Below the pieces are notes generated by a model that was not told the DNA's origin, searched no databases, and worked only from the letters and a program-made list of their open reading frames with translations. A stretch of DNA of 11,647 nt from Clostridiales bacterium (GTDB lineage: Bacteria > Bacillota_A > Clostridia > Lachnospirales > Bianqueaceae), in assembly GCA_019423265.1 (NCBI GenBank), contig JAHZBS010000064.1, forward strand, positions 1 through 11,647, written 5' to 3'. Within the stretch, counting starts at the first letter, position 1, and every line of letters starts with the position of its first letter. The position numbers and the translations under genes were made by a program. Below are positions 1 through 8,004 of the stretch, one piece after another.

Positions 1-648
1 GCCGGAGAATCCTCCGACTTTCTGTGCCAGAATCGGTTTTCTTTTATATACATCTATCCGCATTCCCAATAGGGTATTGATAAGAGACAGCGCATCTGCG
101 CCGGCAGACTCCGCAGCGCGGGCGATCTCCACAATATCCGTAACGTTCGGGCTGAGTTTCACTATGAGGGGCTGTCGAGTACTTTTTTTCACCGCGCTCA
201 CCACCTTCTCCACCATGCGGGCGTCGGTTCCGAAGGCAACGCCGCCCTCCTTGACATTGGGGCAGGATATATTGAGCTCTACCAAGTGTACCTCGGTCTC
301 CGCCAGACGCCGCGACACCTCCACATAGTCCTCCAGCGTCCGCCCCGCCGTGTTGACAATCACCTTGGTATCGAACTGTTTTAAGAACTCTAGATCGTCC
401 TTGATAAAGGCGTCAATGCCTGGATTCATCAAACCCACGGAGTTCAACATTCCGCCATAGGTTTCCGCAATGCGGGGAGTGGGATTGCCGGGCCACGGCT
501 CTCTGGCCACCCCCTTTACCGTAACCGCTCCCAGCCGGTTCAGGTCAAAAAACTGGCTGTGAGCCTGTGGGTTAAAGGTTCCGGACGCTGTGGTGATTGG
601 ATTTTTCATCTCCATTCCGCAGAATGATACGGCCATAGTTTTACTCAT
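1..648 (-). CDS. pyrD: Dihydroorotate dehydrogenase B catalytic subunit (class 1B), 3'-truncated by window edge
   Basis: Oxidises dihydroorotate to orotate in de novo UMP synthesis. The class 1B enzyme works with PyrK and passes electrons to NAD+ in the cytoplasm. The reading frame is open for 216 codons from ATG 648 to the window edge, about 70% of the usual length of about 305 residues. FMN-barrel motifs are present: TVKG (residues 43-46), NSVGLMNPG (69-77) and NISCPN (126-131). Cys129 is the expected catalytic base; a Cys base is typical of class 1, while class 2 uses Ser. IVKLSPN (162-168) carries the conserved Lys164. The start ATG overlaps the pyrK stop by 4 bases (ATGA), suggesting translational coupling, and AAAGGA lies about 12 bases upstream. 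The C-terminal FMN phosphate-binding part is outside the window. The adjacent pyrK supports class 1B over class 1A. Confidence 0.96.
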   Translation of the reverse strand, partial: MSKTMAVSFCGMEMKNPITTASGTFNPQAHSQFFDLNRLGAVTVKGVAREPWPGNPTPRIAETYGGMLNSVGLMNPGIDAFIKDDLEFLKQFDTKVIVNTAGRTLEDYVEVSRRLAETEVHLVELNISCPNVKEGGVAFGTDARMVEKVVSAVKKSTRQPLIVKLSPNVTDIVEIARAAESAGADALSLINTLLGMRIDVYKRKPILAQKVGGFSG

Positions 649-1430
649 GAAAAGATCACATCCTTTCCGGGGAATACAGGGCCCAGCTTACAGACTCCCT
701 TTTGCATGACGCTGCCGTCCGGCATACGAAGCTTCGCCGGGCACCCGGCACATGCGCCGAACCCGCAGCCCATCCGCTCTTCCAGTGAAAACCAGGTCTC
801 CAGATTCCGGCCCTGCTGCCACTGTTGTATGGCCCGCATCATCGGTACCGGGCCGCAGGCATAGAGCACGCGCCGCGCCGCCGTGTCGGCGTGCTGCAGA
901 TACGTGTCCATGGCGTCGATGACCGTCCCTCTAATGCCATACGTCCCGTCATCGCTGGACGCCATAACCTCTCCCCACGGCTCAAATTCTTGTCCCATCC
1001 AGGGCTGACTGCGAAATCCTAAAAAGATTTTGAGCGGCTTATGGGATAGGGATTTCGCCAAAAATAGCATGGGGGGCATTCCCAAGCCCCCGCCCACTAG
1101 GAAGATCTCCTTTGCCTCCGCCGCGGCCTCCAGCGGGAATCCATTCCCCAGAGGTCCCATAACCCGTATGGCATCTCCCTCTCCCATGGCGGCCAACTCT
1201 TCGGTTCCCTTGCCGACGACTGCATACAGTAGAACCAGCCGCCCTGTCTCTACAATCGCATCGCAGATGCTGATGGGCCGGGGCAGAAGCCGGCTCTTAT
1301 CCCGGCAATATAGATTGACAAACTGCCCGGGCTTTGCCTGCGCTACCAGCTCCGGCGCGAACAATTCCATCCGGTAAATGCCCGGCGCCAGCTCTATTTG
1401 TTCTTTTATGGTTACCCAATCATTCCACAT
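645..1430 (-). CDS. pyrK: Dihydroorotate dehydrogenase electron transfer subunit
   Basis: Iron-sulfur flavoprotein that carries electrons from the FMN of PyrD through [2Fe-2S] and FAD to NAD+. Counted from the chosen start (261 aa), the FAD-binding motif RPIS is near residues 51-54, the NAD-binding GGGLGMPP loop near 113-120 and a CGP motif near 192-194. Four cysteines for the [2Fe-2S] cluster are at 222, 227, 230 and 247, in the PyrK pattern CxxxxCxxC-x16-C. Length fits the family. An in-frame ATG at 1436 also exists, but GGAGG (1437-1441) touches it directly. The same GGAGG lies 6 bases before ATG 1430, so 1430 is the better start. The gene sits 16 bases after pyrF and overlaps pyrD by 4 bases. 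Confidence 0.96.
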   Translation of the reverse strand: MWNDWVTIKEQIELAPGIYRMELFAPELVAQAKPGQFVNLYCRDKSRLLPRPISICDAIVETGRLVLLYAVVGKGTEELAAMGEGDAIRVMGPLGNGFPLEAAAEAKEIFLVGGGLGMPPMLFLAKSLSHKPLKIFLGFRSQPWMGQEFEPWGEVMASSDDGTYGIRGTVIDAMDTYLQHADTAARRVLYACGPVPMMRAIQQWQQGRNLETWFSLEERMGCGFGACAGCPAKLRMPDGSVMQKGVCKLGPVFPGKDVIFS

Positions 1431-1446
1431 GGTCATCCTCCATCCA

Positions 1447-2382
1447 CTATGACTCCATCGCTCTTTGCAAATCTTCTTTCATATCGAGAACTGCTGCCCT
1501 TGATGCCTGCGCAAATTCCTCCGGCGTACACATTTTTCCATAGCTGTCCTTCTGCCATGCGGCGATAATTCCCCGCGAAGAATTCACAATGGCGCCCAGG
1601 CCATTCCGGTCAAAGCATCCGGCCAGATCCCGCGCCGTGGCACCCTGCGCCCCGTAACCCGGTACCAGAAAAAAGGTGTGGGGCAGAACTGCGCGGAGCC
1701 TCTTTCCCTGCTCGGGGTGCGTTGCACCCACAACCGCTCCGATATCGGAATATCCGTATCGCCCGCGGAAAGCTTCCCCCCATCTCTCCACCAACCCACC
1801 TACGACTTCATACAGAGGTTTGCCCGCTTCTCCCACAGGCAAATCCTGGATCTCACCGCTGCCCGGATTGGAGGTTTTGACTAAAACAAATAAACCTTTA
1901 TCATACTTTGTCAAGTGGGGAAAATACGGCTCGACGGATTCAACGCCTAGGTATGGGTTTAGAGTGACAAAATCCTCTTGGTACGGCGCATATGCCGCCT
2001 CCCCCACCGCTACCTCCCCGATGTGCCCATCGGCGTATGCCTGGGCCGTTGACGCGATATCGCTCCGCTTGATATCCCCGATTACCACAAGCCCTTTCTC
2101 CTTGGCGTATTGAATCGTCCGAATGAAGACATCCATGCCAGCCGCCCCGTACATTTCATACATGGCAACTTGCGGTTTGACCGCAGGGACAAGATCATAG
2201 ACCGCGTCGATGATCTCTTTATTAAACAGCCAAAAAGCCTCCGACGCTCCCTTTAGCGTCTGTCCATAGGTCTCAAAGGCTTGCCGGCGGATGTGCTCCG
2301 GAATCATAGATAGCCTCGGGTCAAGCCCAACCACCGTTGGATTTTGTAAAGCCCGAATTTTATCGATCAGTACATCAATCAT
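1447..2382 (-). CDS. pyrF: Orotidine 5'-phosphate decarboxylase, long (type 2) subfamily
   Basis: Decarboxylates OMP to UMP, the last step of the pathway. From the chosen start the protein is 311 aa, the size of the long PyrF subfamily rather than the roughly 230-240 aa short one. VVGLDPRL is at residues 17-24. KPQVAMYE is near 69-76. The catalytic Asp-Lys-Asp array is in GDIKRSDI (Asp103, Lys105, Asp108). FVLVKTSNPGSGE (about 165-177) and VVGATHPE follow. A TTG codon at 2388 would add two residues, but it lies only about 2 bases from the GAGAGGG ribosome binding site. ATG 2382 is 8 bases from that site and is preferred. The gene starts 18 bases downstream of the pyrC stop, within the operon. 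Confidence 0.95.
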   Translation of the reverse strand: MIDVLIDKIRALQNPTVVGLDPRLSMIPEHIRRQAFETYGQTLKGASEAFWLFNKEIIDAVYDLVPAVKPQVAMYEMYGAAGMDVFIRTIQYAKEKGLVVIGDIKRSDIASTAQAYADGHIGEVAVGEAAYAPYQEDFVTLNPYLGVESVEPYFPHLTKYDKGLFVLVKTSNPGSGEIQDLPVGEAGKPLYEVVGGLVERWGEAFRGRYGYSDIGAVVGATHPEQGKRLRAVLPHTFFLVPGYGAQGATARDLAGCFDRNGLGAIVNSSRGIIAAWQKDSYGKMCTPEEFAQASRAAVLDMKEDLQRAMES

Positions 2383-2400
2383 TGCCAAATCCCTCTCTAC

Positions 2401-3690
2401 TTATTTGTATACTTTTCCATTGTGATACACGATTCGCCCGTCCAGAATCGTGGTCTCCACTTTCCCTTGCAGAGTCATGCCGTGAAATGGCGTATTCCGC
2501 CCCTTCGTATAAAATGAATTTTTGTCCACCACATATTGCTTTGCCGGATTGACGATCACCACATCCGCTGGTCTGTGCGGTTGGATTGTGCCCCGGTCAA
2601 GTCCAAGAATCTTCGCCGGATTGTAGCTCAAGCATTTGGCCAGTGCAAGGGGCGTCAATATACCTGGGCCCGTCAACTGTGTAACGCCCAGCGACAGCGC
2701 CGTCTCCAATCCGACGATCCCGTTGGCGGCGCTTTGCATTCCCGTATTCTTATCCTTTTCGTGGTGGGGCGCATGGTCCGTCGCAATACAGTCCAGCGTT
2801 CCGTCGGCCAATCCGTCCAGGATCGCCTGTACATCCCTCTTTGTCCTCAGAGGCGGGCTCATTTTAAAGTTCGGATCCTGCGCCAAAATTGCCTCGTCGC
2901 TGAGGGTAAAATGATGAGGACATGCCTCGGCGGTGATAGGGAGCCCCCGCCTCTTCGCCTGGCGAATGATCTCGACGCTTCCCTCTGTGCTAACATGGCA
3001 GATATGGAGCTTGGCGCCCGTACTGGCGGCTAGCATGATATCCCGCGCCGTTATGAGTTCCTCCGCATCCCGAGAGATGCCCGGCAACCCTGCTTTCTGC
3101 GCATTCTCCCCCTCATTTACGCAGCCGCCGGCCAGGCTTATATCCTCACAGTGATCCAGAATGGGGAGCCCTAGAGCTTTCGCTCTTCCCATCGCCTGCT
3201 TCATAAGGGCGGCATTCATGACCGATTTGCCGTCCTCGCTGAAAGCGCAGACTCCCGCTGCGGCCATTTCGTCCATATGGGACAGCTCTTGCCCTTCCTG
3301 TCTCAGAGTAATCGATCCAACCGGCAGGACATGGGTGTACGGTGCCTGTGCAGCCTGTCCCAAAATATAGCGGACGATCTCGGCCGAATCCGTTACCGGC
3401 ACTGTGTTGGGCATAGCGCAGATTGTGGTAAACCCTCCCGCCGCAGCAGCCGCGCTGCCGGTGGCAATTGTCTCTTTGTGTGTCAATCCGGGATCCCGCA
3501 GGTGTACATGTAGATCGATAAACCCTGGCATAACCCAACACCCGGCCGCGTCCAAAATCTGAATGGAATCCGACCGCGCGCCGTCCGGGATTTCGTCTTG
3601 AATAACTCCCCTGTCAATATACACATCTCGGCGGCATACCTGATCCGCACTTGGGTCCAGGACAACGCCATTTTTGATCAATAGGGACAT
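2401..3690 (-). CDS. pyrC: Dihydroorotase, class I
   Basis: Zinc amidohydrolase that cyclises carbamoyl-aspartate to dihydroorotate; first gene of the operon. From ATG 3690 it encodes 429 aa, normal for the class I (PyrC/AllB-like) group. Metal and catalytic residues are visible: HVHLRDPG with His61 and His63, SEDGK with Asp153, DHCED with His180, CHVS with His232 and TDHAPHH with Asp305. The substrate-binding MPNT motif is at 93-96. The frame extends upstream to 3717. However, AAGGAGGAGACA lies directly before ATG 3690, giving near-perfect SD spacing, and the nine extra N-terminal residues would fall on that site. An allantoinase or hydantoinase function is possible for this fold, but the pyrF-pyrK-pyrD neighbours settle the role. 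Confidence 0.95.
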   Translation of the reverse strand: MSLLIKNGVVLDPSADQVCRRDVYIDRGVIQDEIPDGARSDSIQILDAAGCWVMPGFIDLHVHLRDPGLTHKETIATGSAAAAAGGFTTICAMPNTVPVTDSAEIVRYILGQAAQAPYTHVLPVGSITLRQEGQELSHMDEMAAAGVCAFSEDGKSVMNAALMKQAMGRAKALGLPILDHCEDISLAGGCVNEGENAQKAGLPGISRDAEELITARDIMLAASTGAKLHICHVSTEGSVEIIRQAKRRGLPITAEACPHHFTLSDEAILAQDPNFKMSPPLRTKRDVQAILDGLADGTLDCIATDHAPHHEKDKNTGMQSAANGIVGLETALSLGVTQLTGPGILTPLALAKCLSYNPAKILGLDRGTIQPHRPADVVIVNPAKQYVVDKNSFYTKGRNTPFHGMTLQGKVETTILDGRIVYHNGKVYK

Positions 3691-3726
3691 TGTCTCCTCC
3701 TTCATTGTTATAACCACTTTTGCTCC

Positions 3727-3755
3727 ATTTTATCACACTCTTTATTTTCCTGCAA
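3727..3755 (-). promoter_or_regulatory. Sigma-A-type promoter of the pyr operon (extended -10)
   Basis: On the minus strand TTGCAG (3750-3755; only 3/6 to consensus) is followed after 17 bases by TAAAAT (3727-3732; 5/6). A TG lies one base before the -10 (TGaTAAAAT), an extended -10 that can offset a weak -35. The predicted start is near 3720. That leaves a leader of about 30 nt with the strong AAGGAGGAG site just before pyrC. The leader has no room for an attenuator hairpin set. Confidence 0.7.
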
Positions 3756-3780
3756 CCGCTATCATATTTAGAACAAGAAA

Positions 3781-3801
3781 ATGGAGCCGCAGCGGCTCCA
3801 T
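3781..3801 (-). terminator. Rho-independent terminator of the nitrogenase-like/ABC operon
   Basis: A perfect inverted repeat with 10-base arms (ATGGAGCCGC / GCGGCTCCAT) around one central base. On the minus strand it is followed by TTTTCTTGTTC, a T-rich tract. It starts 13 bases after the ATPase stop codon. The plus-strand side lacks a T tract, so it should work in the minus direction only and separates this operon from the pyr promoter just downstream. Confidence 0.88.
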
Positions 3802-3813
3802 CTTGTAAACTAT

Positions 3814-4602
3814 TTACAGAATTTTTAGCGGAACGACAGATGTTACACAGCTTTCCCCCACCCAGCGGTGGTCGATACAGACCTTGACTTCAAAAGACGC
3901 TTCCATATTCTCACTGCTGATCACATCCTCCGCCCTTCCAAATACGTACTGCCCCGATCGATACAGCAGCAGCGCCACATCCGACACTCGGAGCGCATGA
4001 TCGGGATAATGGGTATTGAAGATACATGAAATTTGCTGCTCCCGCGCCAGCCTTTGTATGGTTTCTAGAATAACCAACTGATTCTTAAAATCCAAATTGG
4101 ATTCCGGCTCGTCCAACACCAACATCGATGGCCGTGTCGCCAGCGCCCGTGCAATCAAGATCATCTGCAGCTCGCCCCCGCTCATCCGCGAACAGAGTTT
4201 GTGGCGCAGGCTAGCGGCGCCAACCAGATCCATGGCCTGCCGCGCCGCCTCCACATCCTCCTGTCTCGGCTGCTGGAGCATCCCCACATGGGCGCTTCTT
4301 CCCAGCAAAACCATCTCCTCCGCAGTATACATCAGAGCGTTCCCTCTGGCCTGGGGAACATAAGCGATTTTTTGCCAGAGGCGACGCGGCGGCAGTTTGG
4401 CAATATTCTGTCCGTCAATGCGGCTCTCTCCCTGTCTCCAGGCAAGCAACCCCATCATGCATTTGAGCAGCGTCGTCTTTCCCGCTCCATTGGGACCGAG
4501 AATCGCCATCACCATACCACTGGAGACCTGAAATTCGATATTCTGCAAAATATCATTCCCCTGCTGGTATCCAAAACAGCCGTTTTCCACTTCAAAGGTC
4601 AT
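3814..4602 (-). CDS. ABC transporter ATPase, FepC/BtuD type (metal chelate, heme or corrinoid uptake)
   Basis: Cytoplasmic ATPase of a type II importer, expected as a dimer beneath the FecCD-type permease encoded next to it. Of 262 residues, the Walker A motif GPNGAGKTT is at 36-44 and the Q-loop glutamine in YVPQ is at 84. The signature is MSGGE at 140-144, a variant of LSGGQ. Walker B LVLDEP is at 161-166 and the switch histidine is His198 in NTHYPDH. The length matches FepC-like proteins. The start overlaps the permease stop by 4 bases (ATGA), with GGGAGGGG 7-9 bases upstream. It is the last gene of the six-gene operon; a terminator follows 13 bases later. Substrate cannot be read from the ATPase. 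Confidence 0.94.
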   Translation of the reverse strand: MTFEVENGCFGYQQGNDILQNIEFQVSSGMVMAILGPNGAGKTTLLKCMMGLLAWRQGESRIDGQNIAKLPPRRLWQKIAYVPQARGNALMYTAEEMVLLGRSAHVGMLQQPRQEDVEAARQAMDLVGAASLRHKLCSRMSGGELQMILIARALATRPSMLVLDEPESNLDFKNQLVILETIQRLAREQQISCIFNTHYPDHALRVSDVALLLYRSGQYVFGRAEDVISSENMEASFEVKVCIDHRWVGESCVTSVVPLKIL

Positions 4603-5618
4603 AAATTTGCCCCTCCCGTCTTTTTTAGCAGAAGGATGAAGAACGGCGCGCCAATCATCGCCGTCAAGATGGAGATGGGAATCTCCGCCGCCGTAGCGCT
4701 TCGGGCCACGGTATCCATGATCAGCAGGAAACTAGCGCCAAGACTAATGCTAGCCGGAACCACCTGCCGGTTGTTGCTGCCGAATAGCATCCGGCAGATA
4801 TGTGGGATCAGCAATCCCACCCACCCAACTTGCCCGCACATGGACACACAGGAAGCGGTGATCATTGTCGCTGCCAGTGCGACAATGATCCGCATGAGCT
4901 TAACATTAACGCCCATGGTCTTGGCTTCCTCTTCGCTGAGCATCAGGACATTCAATTTCCACCGCAGCGCAAAAATCACGCCCACACCGATTATGATAAA
5001 CGGCGCGCCCAGGGCAAGGCTGCGATAATTCGTATTCGACAGGCTGCCCATTAGCCAGTATGTAATGGCCGGCAGCTGTGATTCGGTATCCGCCACAAAT
5101 TTGATAATCGAGATACCCGCTTCAAAGAGAGACGCGATGACCATGCCCGATAGAATGACCATCACAGTGCTCACGCCCCGCCGCTGGCGGCTGATCAGAT
5201 AAGTCAGCACAACGGCGGCAAATCCGACTGCGAGAGCGGTGAGCTGTACCACAATCAGGCCGGCCTTCAACATAAGCGCCAGGGCGGCGCCAAAACTTGC
5301 CCCCGCCGCCACTCCCAGCGTATCCGGCGTCGCCAGCGCATTGGAAAAAATGCTCTGAAAAGCGGCCCCGGATACCGCAAGCCCCGCCCCGCACAGTGCA
5401 GCGAGGATGATCCGCGGAAGCCGCACATTGATGAGGACGCTGTAGACCTGCGGCTCCACACTGTCCGGTCCAGCGGTGACAATTCGATATAGATCTGACA
5501 CAATCTCAACCGGACTCATGTAAATTCTGCCGATCCCCATGCACACCACCATGATCAGGAGGGGAAGGAGGATCAGGATCAGATTTCGGAACCCATGGGA
5601 ACGCTCTGATACGCTCAT
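4599..5618 (-). CDS. ABC transporter permease, FecCD/BtuC family
   Basis: Integral membrane subunit (339 aa, about ten hydrophobic segments) of an importer for siderophores, heme, cobalamin or related chelates. Family hallmarks include RLPR (66-69), the following glycine-rich segment with SGAAFQ (83-88) and NALATPDTLG (93-102), and YWLMGSLS (187-194). GWVGLLIPHICR (265-276) is the region that couples to the ATPase. The C-terminal EIPISILTAMIGAPFF (312-327) completes the set. A single permease gene is present, so a homodimer is likely. The ATG lies 3 bases after the stop of the binding protein and has only a weak SD, so translational coupling is likely. Substrate specificity is not visible. 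Confidence 0.95.
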   Translation of the reverse strand: MSVSERSHGFRNLILILLPLLIMVVCMGIGRIYMSPVEIVSDLYRIVTAGPDSVEPQVYSVLINVRLPRIILAALCGAGLAVSGAAFQSIFSNALATPDTLGVAAGASFGAALALMLKAGLIVVQLTALAVGFAAVVLTYLISRQRRGVSTVMVILSGMVIASLFEAGISIIKFVADTESQLPAITYWLMGSLSNTNYRSLALGAPFIIIGVGVIFALRWKLNVLMLSEEEAKTMGVNVKLMRIIVALAATMITASCVSMCGQVGWVGLLIPHICRMLFGSNNRQVVPASISLGASFLLIMDTVARSATAAEIPISILTAMIGAPFFILLLKKTGGANL

Positions 5619-5621
5619 GGC

Positions 5622-6809
5622 CTAAAACGCCGCAGCAGATTCAGGCGTTGGGTTTAGGATCAGATCGAGTTGCTCGTCCGTCAGCTCAATCCCGTAAAAT
5701 TGCGCATAGTACTCCCGAACTTCCTGCTCAATATCGAGATCCTCGAACAGATCCGGATGCATCTGCTTTGCCATCCACTGAAGCATCAGCGGCGAGTCCG
5801 ATGAAGGCGGGAACCAGTAATACATCCCCAGCGGGATTTTGTAGACGCGCTTATTCTGCACCGCTTTGATGCCGCTCCAATCGTGGCCGTCCACCGCTGT
5901 ATTTTCATACAGATCCTCCGGTGTATACGCAGAAAAACTGTTGAGGAACAGAACTTCCGGATTCCATTCATAGACCTGCTCCATATTCACTTGGCCTACA
6001 AAGGCTCCGATATCATAGCCCAGGTTGTTGCCGCCGGCAGACGCAATCCAATAATTCGCAAAGCTGATGCCGCCCGCTGTGATGGCGGATTCATTGTAAT
6101 TGGACAGAATCAGCGCCTGGGGCTTCTCCTCGTCAGACAGAGAGGCAAGCTTTTCCGCCACCATACTCTTGACCTCTTCTCCATAGGCGATGATGCCGTC
6201 GGCGCGGTCCGAATCCCCCATAACGTCTTTCAAAAGTTCAATCCACGCTTGGAAAGTATCAATGGTATTATAGTCTTCATACAGCGTGGTGGAAAACCCG
6301 ACGGCCGGAATCCCGACGGCCTCCAGGGCCTCATAATTCGCCGTGACATCCGCATTGTAGAAAACCACATCCGGCTTAAGCTTCAGCAGCTCTTCCATAT
6401 TGATGTCGTCTCCGCTTGCCCAGCCGTCCGGCAGCTCTTTCAACCCCGGATAGGCTTCGCCCAAAATAGAGTTCACCGCTGCATTCTTAGAATCAGGATG
6501 GATCCCCACCAGGCCATCGCTTGAACCCATGAACATACAATAAACCGATGTCAGCGGGGTCAAGCCGCCAATGGCCACTCGCTCCACCTTCTCCGGGAGA
6601 ATCACCTCATTCCCTGCATGGTCCGTTATGGTGCGGACCGCGGAATCGCCACTACTCTCCGGTTCCGCTGAATCCTCACTGCTATCGGGTTCGGCAGCGG
6701 TGGAATCGGCGCTGCTCTGGGATGACGATTCACCCCCGGAAGCGCAGCCGGCAAACAATAACATGACACAAAGCATTGCAGCAATCAGACTGAACATTGA
6801 ACGTTTCAT
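5622..6809 (-). CDS. ABC transporter substrate-binding lipoprotein (iron-complex/TroA-like fold)
   Basis: Extracytoplasmic binding protein that delivers its ligand to the FecCD-type permease. From ATG 6809 it encodes 395 aa. Residues 1-21 are a lipoprotein signal peptide with lipobox LFAGC and Cys22 as lipidation site. Residues 26-57 form a Ser/Glu/Asp/Ala-rich low-complexity tether. The mature domain starts near RTITDHAGNEV (59-69), the usual opening of FecB/BtuF-like proteins, and continues through LLKLKPDVVFYN (141-152) and an aromatic, Pro-rich YYWFPPSSDSP (330-340). The frame extends to 6890, but that would overlap gene B by 61 bases and bury the signal peptide. GAGG lies 5 bases before ATG 6809. 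Ligand unknown; the nitrogenase-like genes upstream suggest a reducible metal chelate or tetrapyrrole. Confidence 0.93.
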   Translation of the reverse strand: MKRSMFSLIAAMLCVMLLFAGCASGGESSSQSSADSTAAEPDSSEDSAEPESSGDSAVRTITDHAGNEVILPEKVERVAIGGLTPLTSVYCMFMGSSDGLVGIHPDSKNAAVNSILGEAYPGLKELPDGWASGDDINMEELLKLKPDVVFYNADVTANYEALEAVGIPAVGFSTTLYEDYNTIDTFQAWIELLKDVMGDSDRADGIIAYGEEVKSMVAEKLASLSDEEKPQALILSNYNESAITAGGISFANYWIASAGGNNLGYDIGAFVGQVNMEQVYEWNPEVLFLNSFSAYTPEDLYENTAVDGHDWSGIKAVQNKRVYKIPLGMYYWFPPSSDSPLMLQWMAKQMHPDLFEDLDIEQEVREYYAQFYGIELTDEQLDLILNPTPESAAAF

Positions 6810-6829
6810 AATGACCTCTTTTCTTTTTT

Positions 6830-8002
6830 CTAGCGCATCCCCGTTTTGGGAAGCCATGTAAAAATCTGATCCCCTATAATTGGCACACACTGATTCCAGT
6901 ACAGTTTGCTGGAAATAGCGGGGATCGGGAACTCAAGAAACTCCGCTTTGTTGTCTTTGGCAAGCAGCCGTTTGAAAAGCGGGTCTCCAATGATCCGGGT
7001 GCAGCCGCTCTCGTTGAGCAGCGCTCCGATCTCGTCTTCACAGGCGGCGGATAGGCCGCCCTCCCCCATCAGTCTCGGCTCAGGCGAGAAAACCCCCACC
7101 GCTGCAACCCCTTCCAGGCCGCAGTCCACTTCCAAGCACCGGCGGATTGAATTGCCCATAACCCTCTCCCCGAGGATTACCGTTTGGATGTCGCCCTGTT
7201 GCCGCCCGCTGGAAAGAACCCGGTTTTGTCCGTCTTCTGCGCTCTGTTCCATCATGGAAAACAGCTCATCCGCGGCTCCAACCCCTACAGGCAGTCCCGC
7301 GACAAACGGAATGTTGTACGCATCCTTATAGTATTCTGCCATGGCAAGGCCACTCTGAGAAACGACCAGATTGATCTGTGCATCCACACTATCGCGGATC
7401 GTCTCCAGATCCGTGTCCATGGCAATAGAGGCTACAATGTTCCATCCCCGCTGCTCCAGAGCCGAGCGCAGAGCTCTCACCGTGTCCCCCACATAGAAAT
7501 CCAGCGGCGTCAGCCCTAGGAGATTCACTGTTTTCGGCTTTGGCTCCGGAGCTCCGGGACGGGCGAACCGCTTTACAAGGGCCAAGAACGCCTCGGAAGC
7601 GCCCACATCATACAGGCGCAGTCCCGTGGTTAAAAACCCAAAGGCTGGAATCCCGCTGCGCTGTTGGATCTCTTCGGCAATCCCTTCGAAATCCGTGCCG
7701 ATGACGGTGGGAACCGGACTTCCCATAAGGGCAATAAACTTAGGATGCATATCCTCCGCCGCGCGGAGGACACGGCCGATCAGTTTTTCATCGTCCCCCA
7801 TAATCGCATCCATCTGGCGCAAAGCCGAACAGTAAACTTGGCTCTCCGCGCCGTACCAGCGCGGCTCGTCAAAGCCGGTATAGTTTCCGGTACACCCGCA
7901 GGCATCGTGGATGACAATCATGCCGCCCAGCTCAAATAGCGCGGAGCAGGCCCCGGAATAATCCGGTGCAAATGGGGGAAGCTGCAAGGAAATCTGTCTC
8001 AT
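6830..8002 (-). CDS. Nitrogenase component 1-like protein B (NifK/CfbD/Nfl-type), function unassigned
   Basis: Member of the NifD/NifK/BchN/BchB superfamily (390 aa from ATG 8002), expected to pair with protein A and to receive electrons from the Fe protein. The N-terminus has PPFAPDYSGAC (9-19) and DACGCTGNYTG (34-44), giving Cys19, Cys35 and Cys37; Cys58 follows. In the loop where NifD/NifK carry the third P-cluster cysteine (the CP..LIGDD region), this protein reads SPVPTVIGTD, so that position is Ser95. NLVVSQSG, later in the chain, aligns with the NifD segment holding cofactor ligand Cys275, and has Ser there. No nitrogenase active-site cofactor is therefore expected. A GTG at 8008 could start two residues earlier and overlap gene A by 4 bases; ATG 8002 has GGTGG at better spacing. 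It could act on a tetrapyrrole-like substrate, as BchNB and CfbD do, but this is inference. Confidence 0.85.
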   Translation of the reverse strand: MRQISLQLPPFAPDYSGACSALFELGGMIVIHDACGCTGNYTGFDEPRWYGAESQVYCSALRQMDAIMGDDEKLIGRVLRAAEDMHPKFIALMGSPVPTVIGTDFEGIAEEIQQRSGIPAFGFLTTGLRLYDVGASEAFLALVKRFARPGAPEPKPKTVNLLGLTPLDFYVGDTVRALRSALEQRGWNIVASIAMDTDLETIRDSVDAQINLVVSQSGLAMAEYYKDAYNIPFVAGLPVGVGAADELFSMMEQSAEDGQNRVLSSGRQQGDIQTVILGERVMGNSIRRCLEVDCGLEGVAAVGVFSPEPRLMGEGGLSAACEDEIGALLNESGCTRIIGDPLFKRLLAKDNKAEFLEFPIPAISSKLYWNQCVPIIGDQIFTWLPKTGMR

Positions 8003-8004
8003 CG

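Noticed and set aside
3146..3541. Minus-strand 131-codon frame inside pyrC
   Set aside because: It is a different frame of the same coding strand; the dihydroorotase motifs are all in the other frame.
3691..3717. Earlier pyrC start at 3717
   Set aside because: The extra nine codons coincide with the strong AAGGAGGAG ribosome binding site of ATG 3690 and match no part of the dihydroorotase fold.
5883..6524. Plus-strand open frame of 213 codons opposite the substrate-binding protein gene
   Set aside because: It is antisense to a well-supported lipoprotein gene, has no family resemblance and no ribosome binding context; the same holds for the plus-strand frames at 4201-5028 and 2536-3033.
6810..6890. 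Earlier start of the substrate-binding protein at 6890
   Set aside because: It would overlap gene B by 61 bases and place 27 residues before a clear lipoprotein signal peptide; ATG 6809 has its own GAGG site.
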